From: Cladosporium sp. IMV 00045
Taxonomy: Eukaryota; Ascomycota; Dothideomycetes; Cladosporiales; Cladosporiaceae
Reading direction: 5' to 3'
NCBI GenBank assembly: GCA_001931905.2
Contig: MSJI02000421.1
Location: 1 to 30,332 of the forward strand
DNA: 30,332 nucleotides
The stretch's first letter is position 1; the number at the start of each line of letters is the position of its first letter. Below, piece by piece: positions 19,032 through 28,851 of the stretch. Below the pieces are notes generated by a model. It saw only the letters and a list, made by a program, of their open reading frames with translations. It was not told where the DNA came from and did not search any database. Both the position numbers and the translations under genes were made by a program.

Positions 19032-21297
19032 TCACATCATCTCAAAACTCCCCCACCCGCCCGCCCGCCCCCTCAACCTCAGCAACTGATACGGCGTCGA
19101 GCTGGGATCGAAATACAACCCCTCGACCTCGCCATCGCTCCTCCTCAGACTGACGTAGTAGAAGCCGCTGATCGTCAACCCGTGCCCGCGGTCCTGATCG
19201 CCCAGCCGGTCCGCGGAGCTGGCCGTGCAGCAGTCGTCGTGGCGCGAGTGCACGAAACACCGCTCCTTCCAGCGCATGAAGACGTATTCGTCGTTGAGGG
19301 CGCGGAGTTGCGTGCGGCTGAGGAGGAGGCGCGCGAGGGTGTCGGCTGCTGCTGTTGAGGGGTTGGTGGAGGAGTTTGTGGGTGGGGGAGTTTGGGTTAG
19401 GGTGTTGAAGGGTGGTAGGGCGAGCCAGTTCTGCGCGTCGAGGCGGGCGGTGGCCGAGGGGAAGGAGATTGTGTCGGAGAGTGTGGAGGGGGAGGAGTTG
19501 GAGTGGCCGGTCTTGCCGCGAGGCGCCGGTGGCGTGAGGAAGCTGTGCGTGTGCTGGTCGATGATGTGGCCTTCCAGGTAGGTGGTGATGGGGGCGTTTT
19601 TTCTGCCGGCTTTGGGGCGGGTGGCGGTGTCGGGGCCACCGGCTGCTGCGCCGGGGTTGACGATGTTCACCGTCGACGCTGGGTGTTGCGGTACGTCGTA
19701 GGCTTCCATCGTGCCTTGGATCGTCATGCTGTCCCAGTCTATTGAGTGGATCGTCACGCGGACGGGCCAGTGGTCGGAGTCGGAGACTTTGGGGGAGGGG
19801 GAGGGGAGGCGGGGGTCGGGGAGGATGTTGGTCGAGGTCATTGATCGAGAGGCGTCGTAGGGTGCTATTCGACCGGGGCCGGTGTTTTCGTTTGGACGAT
19901 AGTTGGGGTTGATCTGCTCCACGTGAGTGCCTGGCTGTGAGTGCCTGTGATGTGTGATGTTCATGTTGGCTCCAGAGGCGTGCTGATGGCCTTCAAATAC
20001 CGCGCCAGGCTGGAGCCACGAGGACGGTGTTGGTTCCTCGATATCATCCAGATCCAGGACAAAGTCATCGTGCTTGTCCGCGAAGAACTCCTTCGTGGCT
20101 AGGTTGTTATCCATCGCCGTTGCGAGGGCATCTTCGTAGTCTCGACATGCTCTCAGGTCGCTCAAATATTTCAACGCATTCTCCAAAAACTGCGAAGGAC
20201 TGTTCGCTGCTGGCGTGGAAAGCGTCGAGATTCGAGGAAGTCTGACTTGTACGTGCTCGGCCAGGTATCCCCGGCGGAAAGCGTCCACCCTTTCTTGTCT
20301 GTCGCGGTCCTGTGCATCGTCTGCCCACTGAGGGAGCAGCCAGCTATCCCTGACGCCATCAAAGCCCATTTGTGGCGTGGGTCTGAACCAACCCGACCCT
20401 CTCGCTCTTTCTTCCTCCTCGCTCATTCCGCTGCGCTCCCTCTCCATCACATACCGCAGCATCCGCTCTGTCGCACTGGGCGAGCTTTCTTGCCTCGCCC
20501 TTTGTAATACGGCTCTATTCCTGAGACTTTGCTGCCTCTGCCTCCTTCTTAGATCGCTCAGCAGCTCGTACGGTTCAACCGTCCCGTCAACCCGCATGTA
20601 CGATGCCGCTCTGGCGGGGCTGTCTCGCCGTTCGTCGACCTGGGTCTGAATGAATGGCCGTAAATCCTCCAACGAAGTCTCCGGCTGCTGCCCTCGAAGC
20701 TCTTCCAGCTCTGCTATGATCGCGCCAATCCCAGTGTCATCATTCGAGTCTTCTGCTCCCGGCGCCCAGTCGTACAGGCTCTGGCGGTTGGGCGAAGGCG
20801 TGCGGTTCCCGTAGGCGTTGTCCGAAGCAGCGGCTTGCGGCTCGTGCATGCGGTTCAGGTGCGCCAGCACCCTCTGCAAGCGCTCTCGCCGCGACAAGTC
20901 ATCTGCCGTTTCCTGCCTGCTGCGCGGTGCGTACGTCTGCGTGTGCGCTGTGCTGGCTGCTCGTCGCGGGTCTCGCTGGGCGTCCACGAATGCTGCTCGA
21001 GCCGGCGACTGGCTGCTGGCCTGGTCTAGCGCTTCTAGAGAGTCGCGAAGGAAGTCGGTGTTTGCTTCGTCGGCTGCATCGGCGGCTTGCGTGTGTAGCG
21101 TGGAAGCAAGATCGGGCGCGGGAGACGAGAGGTATGAGAAGGGCGTGAGAGGGCGGTCGTGGACGGGGCTATGGGACTGCGGTGGGCTTATCTACATGGC
21201 AAGAGTGTCAGTTGGTCCCTCTTGCATCGTGCTGGGAGGGCAGGATCAAGGGGTGTACCGTTGGAGAAGTCACGGCGGGTGTATTTACTGGAGGCAT
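19032..21297 (-). CDS. GID4: GID4/VID24-type substrate receptor of the GID E3 ubiquitin ligase, two exons, 732 aa
   Basis: Gid4/Vid24 recognises N-terminal proline degrons on gluconeogenic enzymes and brings them to the GID ubiquitin ligase when glucose returns. The recognised C-terminal barrel (Vid24 domain) starts near residue 403 (SSWLQPGAVFEGHQ), continues with VRVTIHSIDWDSMTIQGTME (about 490-509), TYLEGHIIDQHTHSFLT and DAQNWLALPPF, and ends EYVFMRWKERCFV (648-660), LTISGFYYVSL and GEVEGLYFDPSSTPYQLLRL. The last blocks correspond to YVFMRWKE...AGFYYICF...IEGYYYHRSSEWYQSL of human GID4. Exon 1 (21297-21259) encodes 13 residues, MPPVNTPAVTSPT. Exon 2 (21191-19032) carries the rest. The first 400 residues are a disordered, Arg/Glu/Ser-rich extension absent from the short yeast and human proteins. 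About 65 residues of low complexity are also inserted after the first barrel strand. A Gid10-like receptor role is an alternative. Confidence 0.88.
19791..19821 (+). other. G-quadruplex-type tract inside GID4 (template strand)
   Basis: G runs of 5, 5, 4, 2, 5 and 4 are separated by one or two bases on the plus strand, the template strand of GID4. The coding strand reads as Pro/Ser codons (LPSPSPK) in the low-complexity insert of the barrel domain. At least four runs of three or more G with very short loops satisfy the quadruplex pattern. Confidence 0.65.
21192..21258 (-). other. GID4 intron 1 (67 nt)
   Basis: The donor is GTACAC, a CTGAC branch point lies about 20 nt before the end and the acceptor is CATGTAG. 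The acceptor TAG is itself the in-frame stop that would close exon 2 upstream, which is why the unspliced frame shows no ATG. Splicing gives MPPVNTPAVTSPT-ISPPQSHSPV. Confidence 0.8.
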
Positions 21298-23063
21298 GGT
21301 GCGAGGTTATTGCATCTTGCGATTGCAGAATACGGCGGGCACAGGAGGGCGAGGTGGGAATTTCACGAGTTTGCGAGATTGACAGCAAGGAGGATAGTCA
21401 GATGCGGTTTTGAACACTTTTTGTGAGGCGAGGGAGCGAGAGTTGTAACAAAGAAACGACGTGCAAAGAGGCAGAGACGGACAGACACAGCCGCCGCCCG
21501 TGAGCGCTTGTGCCTCTACGATAGCAACCGCGCTGCCTCTCTCGCCCTCCGCTTTCGTCGTCATCGCAAAGCCTGTGCTTGCCCGCCCGCTCCACGAGGC
21601 TTTCACGTGCCAAACGGCTGTTATGTCGACATCGTCAAAAGTCATTCATTCACTTCCTTCGAGGTGTTCTTGCAGTTTACAAATTTATCACGATCACAGG
21701 AGAACATGAAGAAGAAGAAGACAAGCATTTGCAGAAATTCTTTCGATTAGATCTGAACAAAAAATGACTAAACATTCGGACCCGCCCATGGTCAAACAAC
21801 AAAAGATCCCACGAGCAGTAGTGTCCAACCAGCACCCATTTGCCTCGGCCTTGCCAGAAGGCCAGTAAGACTCCTCCCACCAGGGGAGTGTAGTATGGAT
21901 GAGACAACATTATTCCGACAGAACCCCGCAAACCACCACTCAGGACACGATAGGCCAGTCAAGGCGTCGCGCCTGAGTGTCCGACATCCGACTATCACCA
22001 GCATATCCCACAGGCATGAATAACAGACAGACAAAGCTGTCCATCTCCCACGCCCTCAGATGTAGGAAGACCACGGCCACTCGAAGCCGGTCTACCTCCT
22101 CCCGTCTCGCGTTCGGAAACCCAAAGCCTCGGGATTCACACGTGCCGGGCATCACAGATGCACTCGGCGCCGTGTGCGTCTCGGACCTGGTCTTCCCACA
22201 TCCGGTGCGGTGGGATATACCTCCAATCTCGATGTCGATTCCAGTAGATGGAAAGTTCGTGGGGTTCGTCGTATTAGTGAACCAGAGCCGCCGGGGCTCT
22301 CGTAAAGGCTCAGTAAAGGAAAGTAAAAAGTCGCCGTTCGTCGATGCCGTGTCCAGTCCGAAGTGTTGCATTCGGAGACATCGCCGCGTGCCCTCATAAC
22401 CGTGCCCATAAACTGTTCCTGCAGAGCTTTGGCTAGCAAGAGCTGCTGGAGGTCGAGGCAAGGGCAGGTGTCCAGGCGCACGAAGGCATGAAAGAAGCGA
22501 AGGCGGCGTGCCAGCGCCGCGAGTGAAAGCATTGCGAAAAACGAAAAGACATTGTGTTCGCCAATCCCCGTGTCCCAAAAAGCATGTAAGGCCGACCGGA
22601 CCGGAAATTTAGCCGAAAGACCGCGAGGTCTTGTGTGATGTGTTGTCTTTGAAGATGTCGTCGCAATGCATGCCTCCCAGAGAGATGCGTTTCACTCATG
22701 TAAAGAAAGTCCAAGAAAAATCCAGATAAAAATGCTTCGCTCGCAAACAAAGACAAATAAAAGTCAAGAAAAGAGAACGCCGTCCATAGATGCCGGTAGG
22801 TCCAATTGTGATGCTAAAGCCATATTCCAAGAAAGTGTGATGGTCAACATCGGGTATCATCGTCGCGTCGCATGGTCAGAAAATTTTTACATCGTGTCGC
22901 GTATCCGCGGATCCTGTGCGCATTCAGGAGCCGGGCTATCGAGGTGTTGTGTGCTTGAGTTGTCGGGTCGGGCCAGGACTCCGACATTCCTTGAGTACGG
23001 TCGATCAACGACCTCGGAGAGAGAACGGAAGAGCGAGTTTCAGCGGTTCGGCTGCCGTGACGT
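21298..23063. promoter_or_regulatory. GID4 promoter and 3' flank of the next gene, no supported gene
   Basis: These 1.77 kb lie upstream of GID4 and downstream of the hypothetical gene at 23064-24122. Two overlapping frames on opposite strands, 212 codons (minus, 22578-21940, TTG start) and 140 codons (plus, 21977-22399, GTG start), cover one segment. Neither has a motif I recognise, so I leave both out. An uninterrupted noncoding or 3' UTR role fits equally well. No repeats or RNA genes were seen. Confidence 0.45.
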
Positions 23064-24122
23064 TTAGATCATAGCGGCGTACTGCGGCTGAAATGCGTTC
23101 TGGTTCCAACCAAAGTCGTTGAAGCCGCCCATGTTCATGTCGTTGCCGCAGCTTTGGGGAAGCATGCTTGGCAGCGGCATGGCGGGGATGGGCGCCATAC
23201 ATTCAGGAGAGCTGTAGAACTGCGAAGAAGCCGAGGTGTAGGGCTGGCTGAACGAAGGCGTGGGCGAGGGGAGCTGTACGTTGCTGAGCCCAGTCTCGGG
23301 CCAGAAGCCATTGGATGGCGTGTCGCTACAGCTCGTCGCGGTGGGTGAAGGAGTTGAAGGGAGGACTTGCCAAGAGTCGATGGGTGCCGGGTTTGGGGTC
23401 ATCATCGACTGAGTTGGTTGCCACCAGCCACCCATAGCGGCGCCCTGAGTCTGGTAGACAGGTGCCGGTTGGATGACATCAACTATTCTCGGAGGGGGCG
23501 GGAGAAGGGGGAGAAAAAGATTCATGATCTGACTCTTCACCTCCTCCGAGCGGCCTTCAAGAAGCTCGCCGGCACCTTCCTCCTCGAGACCTTCAAGAGC
23601 ACGCACGCCAGTGCGGAAGACGAAGCGGTTTGCGGCTTGCACAAACTCGTCCTGCATCTTCTTCAACTGAGAGTCTTTCTCCGGCCAGCTGTAAGTGTTG
23701 GCAGAAACATCCACCGAGTAGATGTCCTTGTGGTACTCGACAAGCGCGTCGATGGTGTCTGAGGTCAGCTTGAAGGCAACCTCATGTTGTGACACCATAT
23801 CGACGTGGACAACGTAAGCCTCGACGTGAACTAGCTGGTAGTTGTGCAGGGCTTCCATGAGAGGGTTCTCGTCCTTGCGCAGTTCCGAATCCGCTGCTTT
23901 GGGCAGCATGAGCGAGGTGAGAGACCAGATTGCGCCCTCGCCACCAAGAGTCTCGGTCAGACAGCGCATATGTTGAGGTACGCTGTTGAGGGGACGCTTG
24001 ATCTTGTTGATGCGCTTGAGCGTTTGGGTCAGCCAAGGCTCGACCTTGGTGTTGAGGACGATGTTCGGAGCTGATCGCGGGGCGAAAGCCTGCGCCGACG
24101 CGGGAAGCAGTTGCATAGGCAT
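23064..24122 (-). CDS. Hypothetical protein, conserved-looking N-terminal domain and Pro/Ser/Met-rich tail, 352 aa
   Basis: I do not recognise this protein. The ATG start is good (ACCATGCC context) and there is one exon. Residues about 20-200 look folded and largely helical: VEPWLTQTLKRINKIKRPL, VPQHMRCLTETLGGEGAIW, an amphipathic stretch with LHNYQLVHVEAYVVHVDMVS, and a helix-rich segment with DEFVQAANRFVFRTGVRALE. A Glu-rich turn and PLLPPPPRIVDVIQ follow. Residues about 215-352 are low complexity, rich in Pro, Ser, Gln, Trp and Met, ending NQNAFQPQYAAMI, a composition common in transcriptional activators and RNA-binding partners. No zinc finger, signal peptide or membrane segment is visible. 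The coding potential is convincing, but no function can be given. Confidence 0.75.
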   Translation of the reverse strand: MPMQLLPASAQAFAPRSAPNIVLNTKVEPWLTQTLKRINKIKRPLNSVPQHMRCLTETLGGEGAIWSLTSLMLPKAADSELRKDENPLMEALHNYQLVHVEAYVVHVDMVSQHEVAFKLTSDTIDALVEYHKDIYSVDVSANTYSWPEKDSQLKKMQDEFVQAANRFVFRTGVRALEGLEEEGAGELLEGRSEEVKSQIMNLFLPLLPPPPRIVDVIQPAPVYQTQGAAMGGWWQPTQSMMTPNPAPIDSWQVLPSTPSPTATSCSDTPSNGFWPETGLSNVQLPSPTPSFSQPYTSASSQFYSSPECMAPIPAMPLPSMLPQSCGNDMNMGGFNDFGWNQNAFQPQYAAMI

Positions 24123-26224
24123 GGTGCCTGTGTTGGATTCACGATGTGGTTGTCGACGTAGATTTCCAAAGAGGTGCGATGCGAGTTGTTGCGATGATAT
24201 ATGGACGGCGTTCCAGGATGAATGAAGAAAAAATGGTGAAAACGAAAACGAAGAGACCTATGTCTCGAAGTGCGTGGTTTTGTAACGATGGAATATTAGT
24301 CTGATACGCCTTGAGGGAGGGAGAGGAAGAGAGAAATGTAGGAGGTGGTCGACGAATAAGGTGGCGTAACAGGGTGGGAGTCGAGAAGAGAGTGCTTTGC
24401 GGGGAGACACGCTTATATCGCTCCTGGGAGTTGCCCTACAGAACCGCTAGTACTTTAGTTGGCTGGCTCAGCACAGCCTCTTGATTCTGCGACTTGCATA
24501 CGCCTGCATATCGGCCGACGGACTTGCATGTCTAGCTCGCTTTGGGGTCCATGGCGTTCGCTCTCTCCGTCCGCCTCATCCGGGTGAGTACTGTATTTTT
24601 CTCGCACCAAAATAGAAGACCGAATGTACGGTTGCACTGCGGAGTTATGATTGATCTACGGAAGTAGATCAACTACCTGTCCACTGGCCGGAACAGGAAA
24701 ACTTGCGTGCGAGTCTTCAGGTGCACCTTGGCCCATCGTACGGGGTCGTCTTCGAGCATGGGTAGAATCATGATCTTGAGTTTGATGGGCCACCGCGAAC
24801 GCGACTACTGATTGACATCCTGCGCGTTGCAGCGAAAGATATGTCTCCTACGTGCAAAATGTCGCCAGTCTGCATGCTGCATGGAGCCGTCACTGATGCA
24901 ATGCTAGTCCTGGTGTTTCAGAATCATCTGCAGGCCGCATCCATGGCCTGTCTCTTTGCAAGAGATCTACGTTCTCGAAAGACAGGGCCTTCCATACCGC
25001 CGGCGCATATAACTCCCCATAACTCAGCGGGTCAGTATCTTCGAGGAGGATGCTGCCATGTGTGCGGGAAGGCTGCTCGGGACGCTCCTTAACGGGGGGA
25101 GTGCGCGATGTCGCTCGTGAAGTTGCGCACATTGCGACGAGTGGATGTCGTCGTCCGTGGCTTTGAGAAACAAGTGCGCCAGCCAGGGATCATGCCACTA
25201 CCGTAAGCCAATGAGGGCTCGTACCAGGGATGGCTTTTCTGGCGCACTCGGGTGACCAGCTGAAGCCGGTACGCAGTAGCAAGAGGGTCGCACAAGCGCG
25301 TGCTCCTCCAGTAGATCCAGGGTCGAGCAGAAAACAATTGCAACGGCAGGTGTGGTAGTTTGCCGGGCGATCTGTGAAAATAGAAACATGAACGCATAAC
25401 GACGGTGAGAATGCAGAACGAATGCCTCGCTTGTCTGCCTTGTTCTCCACGAGGCTGTGCACTGCCATTTTTTCCATGTGGCGTAGCGTGCAGATCAACA
25501 GCAAGGCCGAGGTGTGGATTCACGGACTTGCCGACCGTGGGATTTCGCTAGCCTGGTCCCAGTGATGGAAATCCCACAGTCTTGCGTTGAAGGAAATCGC
25601 CCATGTCTCTATGTGTACAGTGCGAGCTATAGGGCTCTCTCTCTTAATGCTGTGCACTGGGAAATTCTTACTCGGACCGCCATGTGGTGTAAAAGCAGCG
25701 GTCGTGCAGCATGAAGTGCTAGCCGCCTGTGTCTTGCTGGATCTAGCATTCGTGTTGCGGTAGCATTGCCTTGCATCTGCGGTCTCCGTCGCTCGTGGAC
25801 AAACGTGTTACGCAAACAAGGAACTTTCCATGTCAATGCAGGAGATCATTGCCCTGTCATGAGGCTTATTCGGCAGCACATCAGAATAGCAGCATGTGCT
25901 GATGTGAGCGCGTGAGCTGAGGTCGAAAGAAAGATGGCTGCCAAGGCCGGCGAATACCCATCAATCAGCAACTTCATCTATCGATGAACAAACATTCACC
26001 TCCATGTCAAATCTTGTGTTCAGTGCCCCTCGATCGATCTCTCTCTTACTTCATTACCTCAGCCAGCCCCATCCCTTGACAGCAGTGGTGTGAGTCTGCC
26101 ACCTGACAGCATCCGAGGCACACTGCAAATACGAGTGAAGCCAGCTGACAGCACGTTTCATAATTTGCATGATCGAGCCGGCTGCACGTCTGGTGACTCA
26201 CTATCGTCATAATCCTGCTTCTCG
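24123..26224. promoter_or_regulatory. 2.1 kb region between divergent genes, no supported gene
   Basis: The region separates the hypothetical gene reading left from the methyltransferase-like gene reading right, so it holds both promoters. Near the left gene, about 24220-24420 is purine-rich on plus. The middle (24800-25850) has short overlapping frames on both strands, the longest 144 codons (minus, 25523-25089), without motifs. I looked for transposon remnants, terminal repeats and tRNAs and saw none. This is a large empty space for the window. Confidence 0.5.
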
Positions 26225-26773
26225 ATGGTCATGGAAGCTTTGGCACAGGTCGTCGACGAACCAAAACTCTTCGCAGGATGCTGCCTAGCAATTTCAAAAC
26301 CGCTGCTGCAAGCGCTATCATCAACCCTTCCTTGTAAACCAGAGCTCATCCTCTCGGTGGGCTGCGGTAGTGGCCTCTTAGAAGGGCTTCTGATACAACA
26401 CAGCAATGATACGCTGGAGCTGTATGGCGTCGAAGTGCCTCACTGCCCTTGTCCATTCTTGCCATCTGATCGAGTCTTGAGGGTACCCGGCTCTCGTTCA
26501 GTGCACTCGGAAGCCATTCTTTCGTCGGTCTTGGTCTTTGTATATCCGCGCGTAGCCTCACTCATTGCATCATACCTTGAGGTATGCACTGGTGGCGCGC
26601 TCGAGAAGTTGGTCTGGCTTGGGCACCACAGTGACTGGCTGGACAGCGAGAAGCTGATCCATGACTCCTTTGTCGACGTACAAATCATCACGAACGCCGG
26701 CCTGCCAGATCATGAAATCATGGTTGTGGCGACCAACCCCAGGCAGAAAACTGTAGAGAATACAGATCCTTGA
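26225..26773 (+). CDS. Small SAM-dependent methyltransferase-like protein, 182 aa
   Basis: The start is ATG (MVMEALAQVV), with a second Met two residues on. ELILSVGCGSGLLEGLLIQ at about 40-58 is a typical motif I (glycine-rich SAM loop) of class I methyltransferases, and LYGVEV (66-71) ends the second strand with the acidic Glu70 expected to hold the ribose. Later come VLVFVYPRVASLIASYLE and LVWLGHHSDW, which fit strands four and five. The C-terminus is short (182 aa against about 220-250 for most class I enzymes), so the substrate-binding part may be minimal or missing. It could be catalytically inactive. The TPR gene follows on the same strand about 190 bp downstream. The substrate is unknown. 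Confidence 0.65.
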   Translation: MVMEALAQVVDEPKLFAGCCLAISKPLLQALSSTLPCKPELILSVGCGSGLLEGLLIQHSNDTLELYGVEVPHCPCPFLPSDRVLRVPGSRSVHSEAILSSVLVFVYPRVASLIASYLEVCTGGALEKLVWLGHHSDWLDSEKLIHDSFVDVQIITNAGLPDHEIMVVATNPRQKTVENTDP

Positions 26774-26961
26774 AGTTGGTCGGGCAAAAGAAGATCCAAC
26801 TTTGCAACTTGCTATGGTGAACATGGAACGCATTGTGCCTTCTGTGACAGTGACCAATCCTTGCAGTCAATGCGAGATGAGCATCGAGTAGTAATACTTG
26901 CCCGGCGGTAATACCTCTCCTCATTGCCACCAGCATCGCAGCAACACATAATTGATGCTCA

Positions 26962-28549
26962 ATGAGTAAGTATCTCGAACGCCAAAACCCATTGTCCCCG
27001 TCTGGAAGGATTGATATGTGGGAACATGCATGTCTGCTTTACCACAGCTTTGAGTGGCAGAGTGCCGCGGACTCTTTCGGCACTCTAGAAAAGAACGCCT
27101 CCGACCCCCCACGACAGAATCACTTTTGCTCTCAATCGCGGATTGATCGAGGCAAGACTCGGCGACTTCTCTACTGCCGCCAAAACATGGGAGCATGCAC
27201 TTTCTTTGGATGATGATAATACTTTATCTCATTTTATGCTCGGCTTGGTCCACTTTGAGCTGGGCGACTACACCAAGGGACATGGACACCTCAAAGCCAG
27301 TTTGGACAAGCTCCCAGAACGAGGCCTCGATTGCAGCTCGAACGGACTTGCATTCAACTTGACTCCATCAGCTGTTCGCGAGAATGTTGAAAGACTGGGA
27401 CTGAAGCTCAGCATAGATGCCGTCGGTCTCCATGAGACCGCATCACTTCGACTTAGCCTACACAGCATCCCCGCCGACCTCATCTTTGAAGCACCATCGC
27501 GGACGTCGAGTAAATCCCAATCACCAAGCAGTCCAAGTGAGGTAGAGCAAACGGACTCAACGGTTGCTCACGAAAACCATACAGGCCTACCTCCAAGTCA
27601 AACACAAGATGAATCATCCTCTTCTCTGGAACAATCACATTCCGCACGAAAAAATGACTATGCTGTTCAAGACAGCACTTCCATACCCCTACCTCTCCAC
27701 CAAGAAGGTGCTCGAGTGTCAACTGAGGAAACAAGCAAATCTCCCGCAACATTGAAAGCGTCCAAATCTTTGGCTTCGAGAGAACCTCAAGTAGAGCAAG
27801 AATCAACACGCGAGTTGGCACATTTCTTGCGTTACGCTGGGCCAAGCGACAAGAAGAATATCACCGTCGACAGAGAGTACATGCTACATCTTCTCGAAAA
27901 CGATACTGCAAGACAAGAAGTCTCACACACCAATGATGAAGCGATGGACACTCTTGATGAAACAACGCGCCCGAGGGCACCGGCAGATCGACATGACGAT
28001 CTTGAGAGCTTACTGGACTTGTACAACGAACCGGGAAAAACAGATACTCCGACCACGAAATCATCCCAGCAATCGATCTCTATCAAAAGTTCGGCTCCCG
28101 AGAAACGAAAGCAGTCTCTCAAAAGCGTCAATTCTATAGTTGTTGACAAATCAGCATCATCGTCGAAAAGTAAAGAGTTCAAGCGAAAGCCATTGCCGAG
28201 CAGTGGTTCAAGGACTGAAGAAATCCCAGAACAAACAGCAGCACCTCGCCCGCAAGACGCCTTATCTGTCCATTCCAAAGACTCGAAAGCAGGTCGTCTT
28301 GCCATGAAAGCAGCCCAACGCTGGCTGCACAAAGAAGCGCGTCCACCCTGGCGAACTCTGACGGGAAGGAAATCAGACAAGTCCAAGACGACCGGCGAAA
28401 AATCACCTTTGAGTATAGGCTCGAGCGATAACAGCGAGAACGATCCATCAACGTGGAGCACAGTGTCGACCCTGGACTTTTTCAATCATGGGATGAAAGA
28501 AAAAAGCATGTCTATGAAGCAGGCTTTATGGGAGTCAGGATGGTCGTAG
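26962..28549 (+). CDS. TPR-repeat protein with long disordered tail; reading frame broken once at a C6 run
   Basis: The coding signal covers two overlapping frames. The first runs from ATG 26962 (MSKYLERQNPLSPSGRIDMW). The second is open to the stop at 28549 but begins without an ATG. Together they give three tetratricopeptide-like helix pairs: WEHACLLYHSFEWQSAADSF, then ALNRGLIEARLGDFSTAAKT with WEHALSLDDD, then LSHFMLGLVHFELGDYTKG. The frames change at the C6 run 27105-27110. One C fewer would continue the helix pattern without a gap. No GT..AG intron that repairs the frame is seen. After about residue 130 the protein becomes Ser/Thr/Lys-rich and disordered, with conserved-looking ends RLAMKAAQRWLHKEA and STVSTLDFFNHGM. 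It resembles other fungal TPR proteins but lacks the PB1 or SH3 domains of NoxR. It may be a scaffold. Confidence 0.65.
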
Positions 28550-28851
28550 CATCTCGGTTCGGCGAGAAATCAATCGGAAGCGTCTTTGCAGTCCTTTTCT
28601 CGTTTGCATCACTCTCCTCATCAGAATATTGATTTTGCAATTTCCCTGGAGTCAGTGATCCATCCAAAGATGTGGCTCACGATTTAGCGTGGACCCTGTT
28701 TGTCAACGTCATGGATCCTACAGCATGTCTACATACATGTACCTCTACTACATGTTATGAACGAATCAACTCCACAAACGAATCAACATCATAAAACTGT
28801 CATATTCATGCGCATTTCATAACTAAACTCAATCGACTATCAAGCCAATAA
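28550..28851. other. Short intergenic region before the second methyltransferase-like gene
   Basis: These 302 bp are A/T-rich and hold the TPR gene 3' flank and the promoter of the next gene. An AT-rich run CATGTCTACATACATGTACC lies at about 28724-28743. No other feature is seen. Confidence 0.5.

Noticed and set aside
21940..22578. Overlapping frames of 212 codons (minus) and 140 codons (plus)
   Set aside because: Both start at non-ATG codons and neither shows a known domain. I could not decide between them, and noncoding sequence explains both.
25089..25523. 144-codon minus-strand frame in the large empty region
   Set aside because: No motif, several competing frames, and amino acid composition typical of noncoding sequence.
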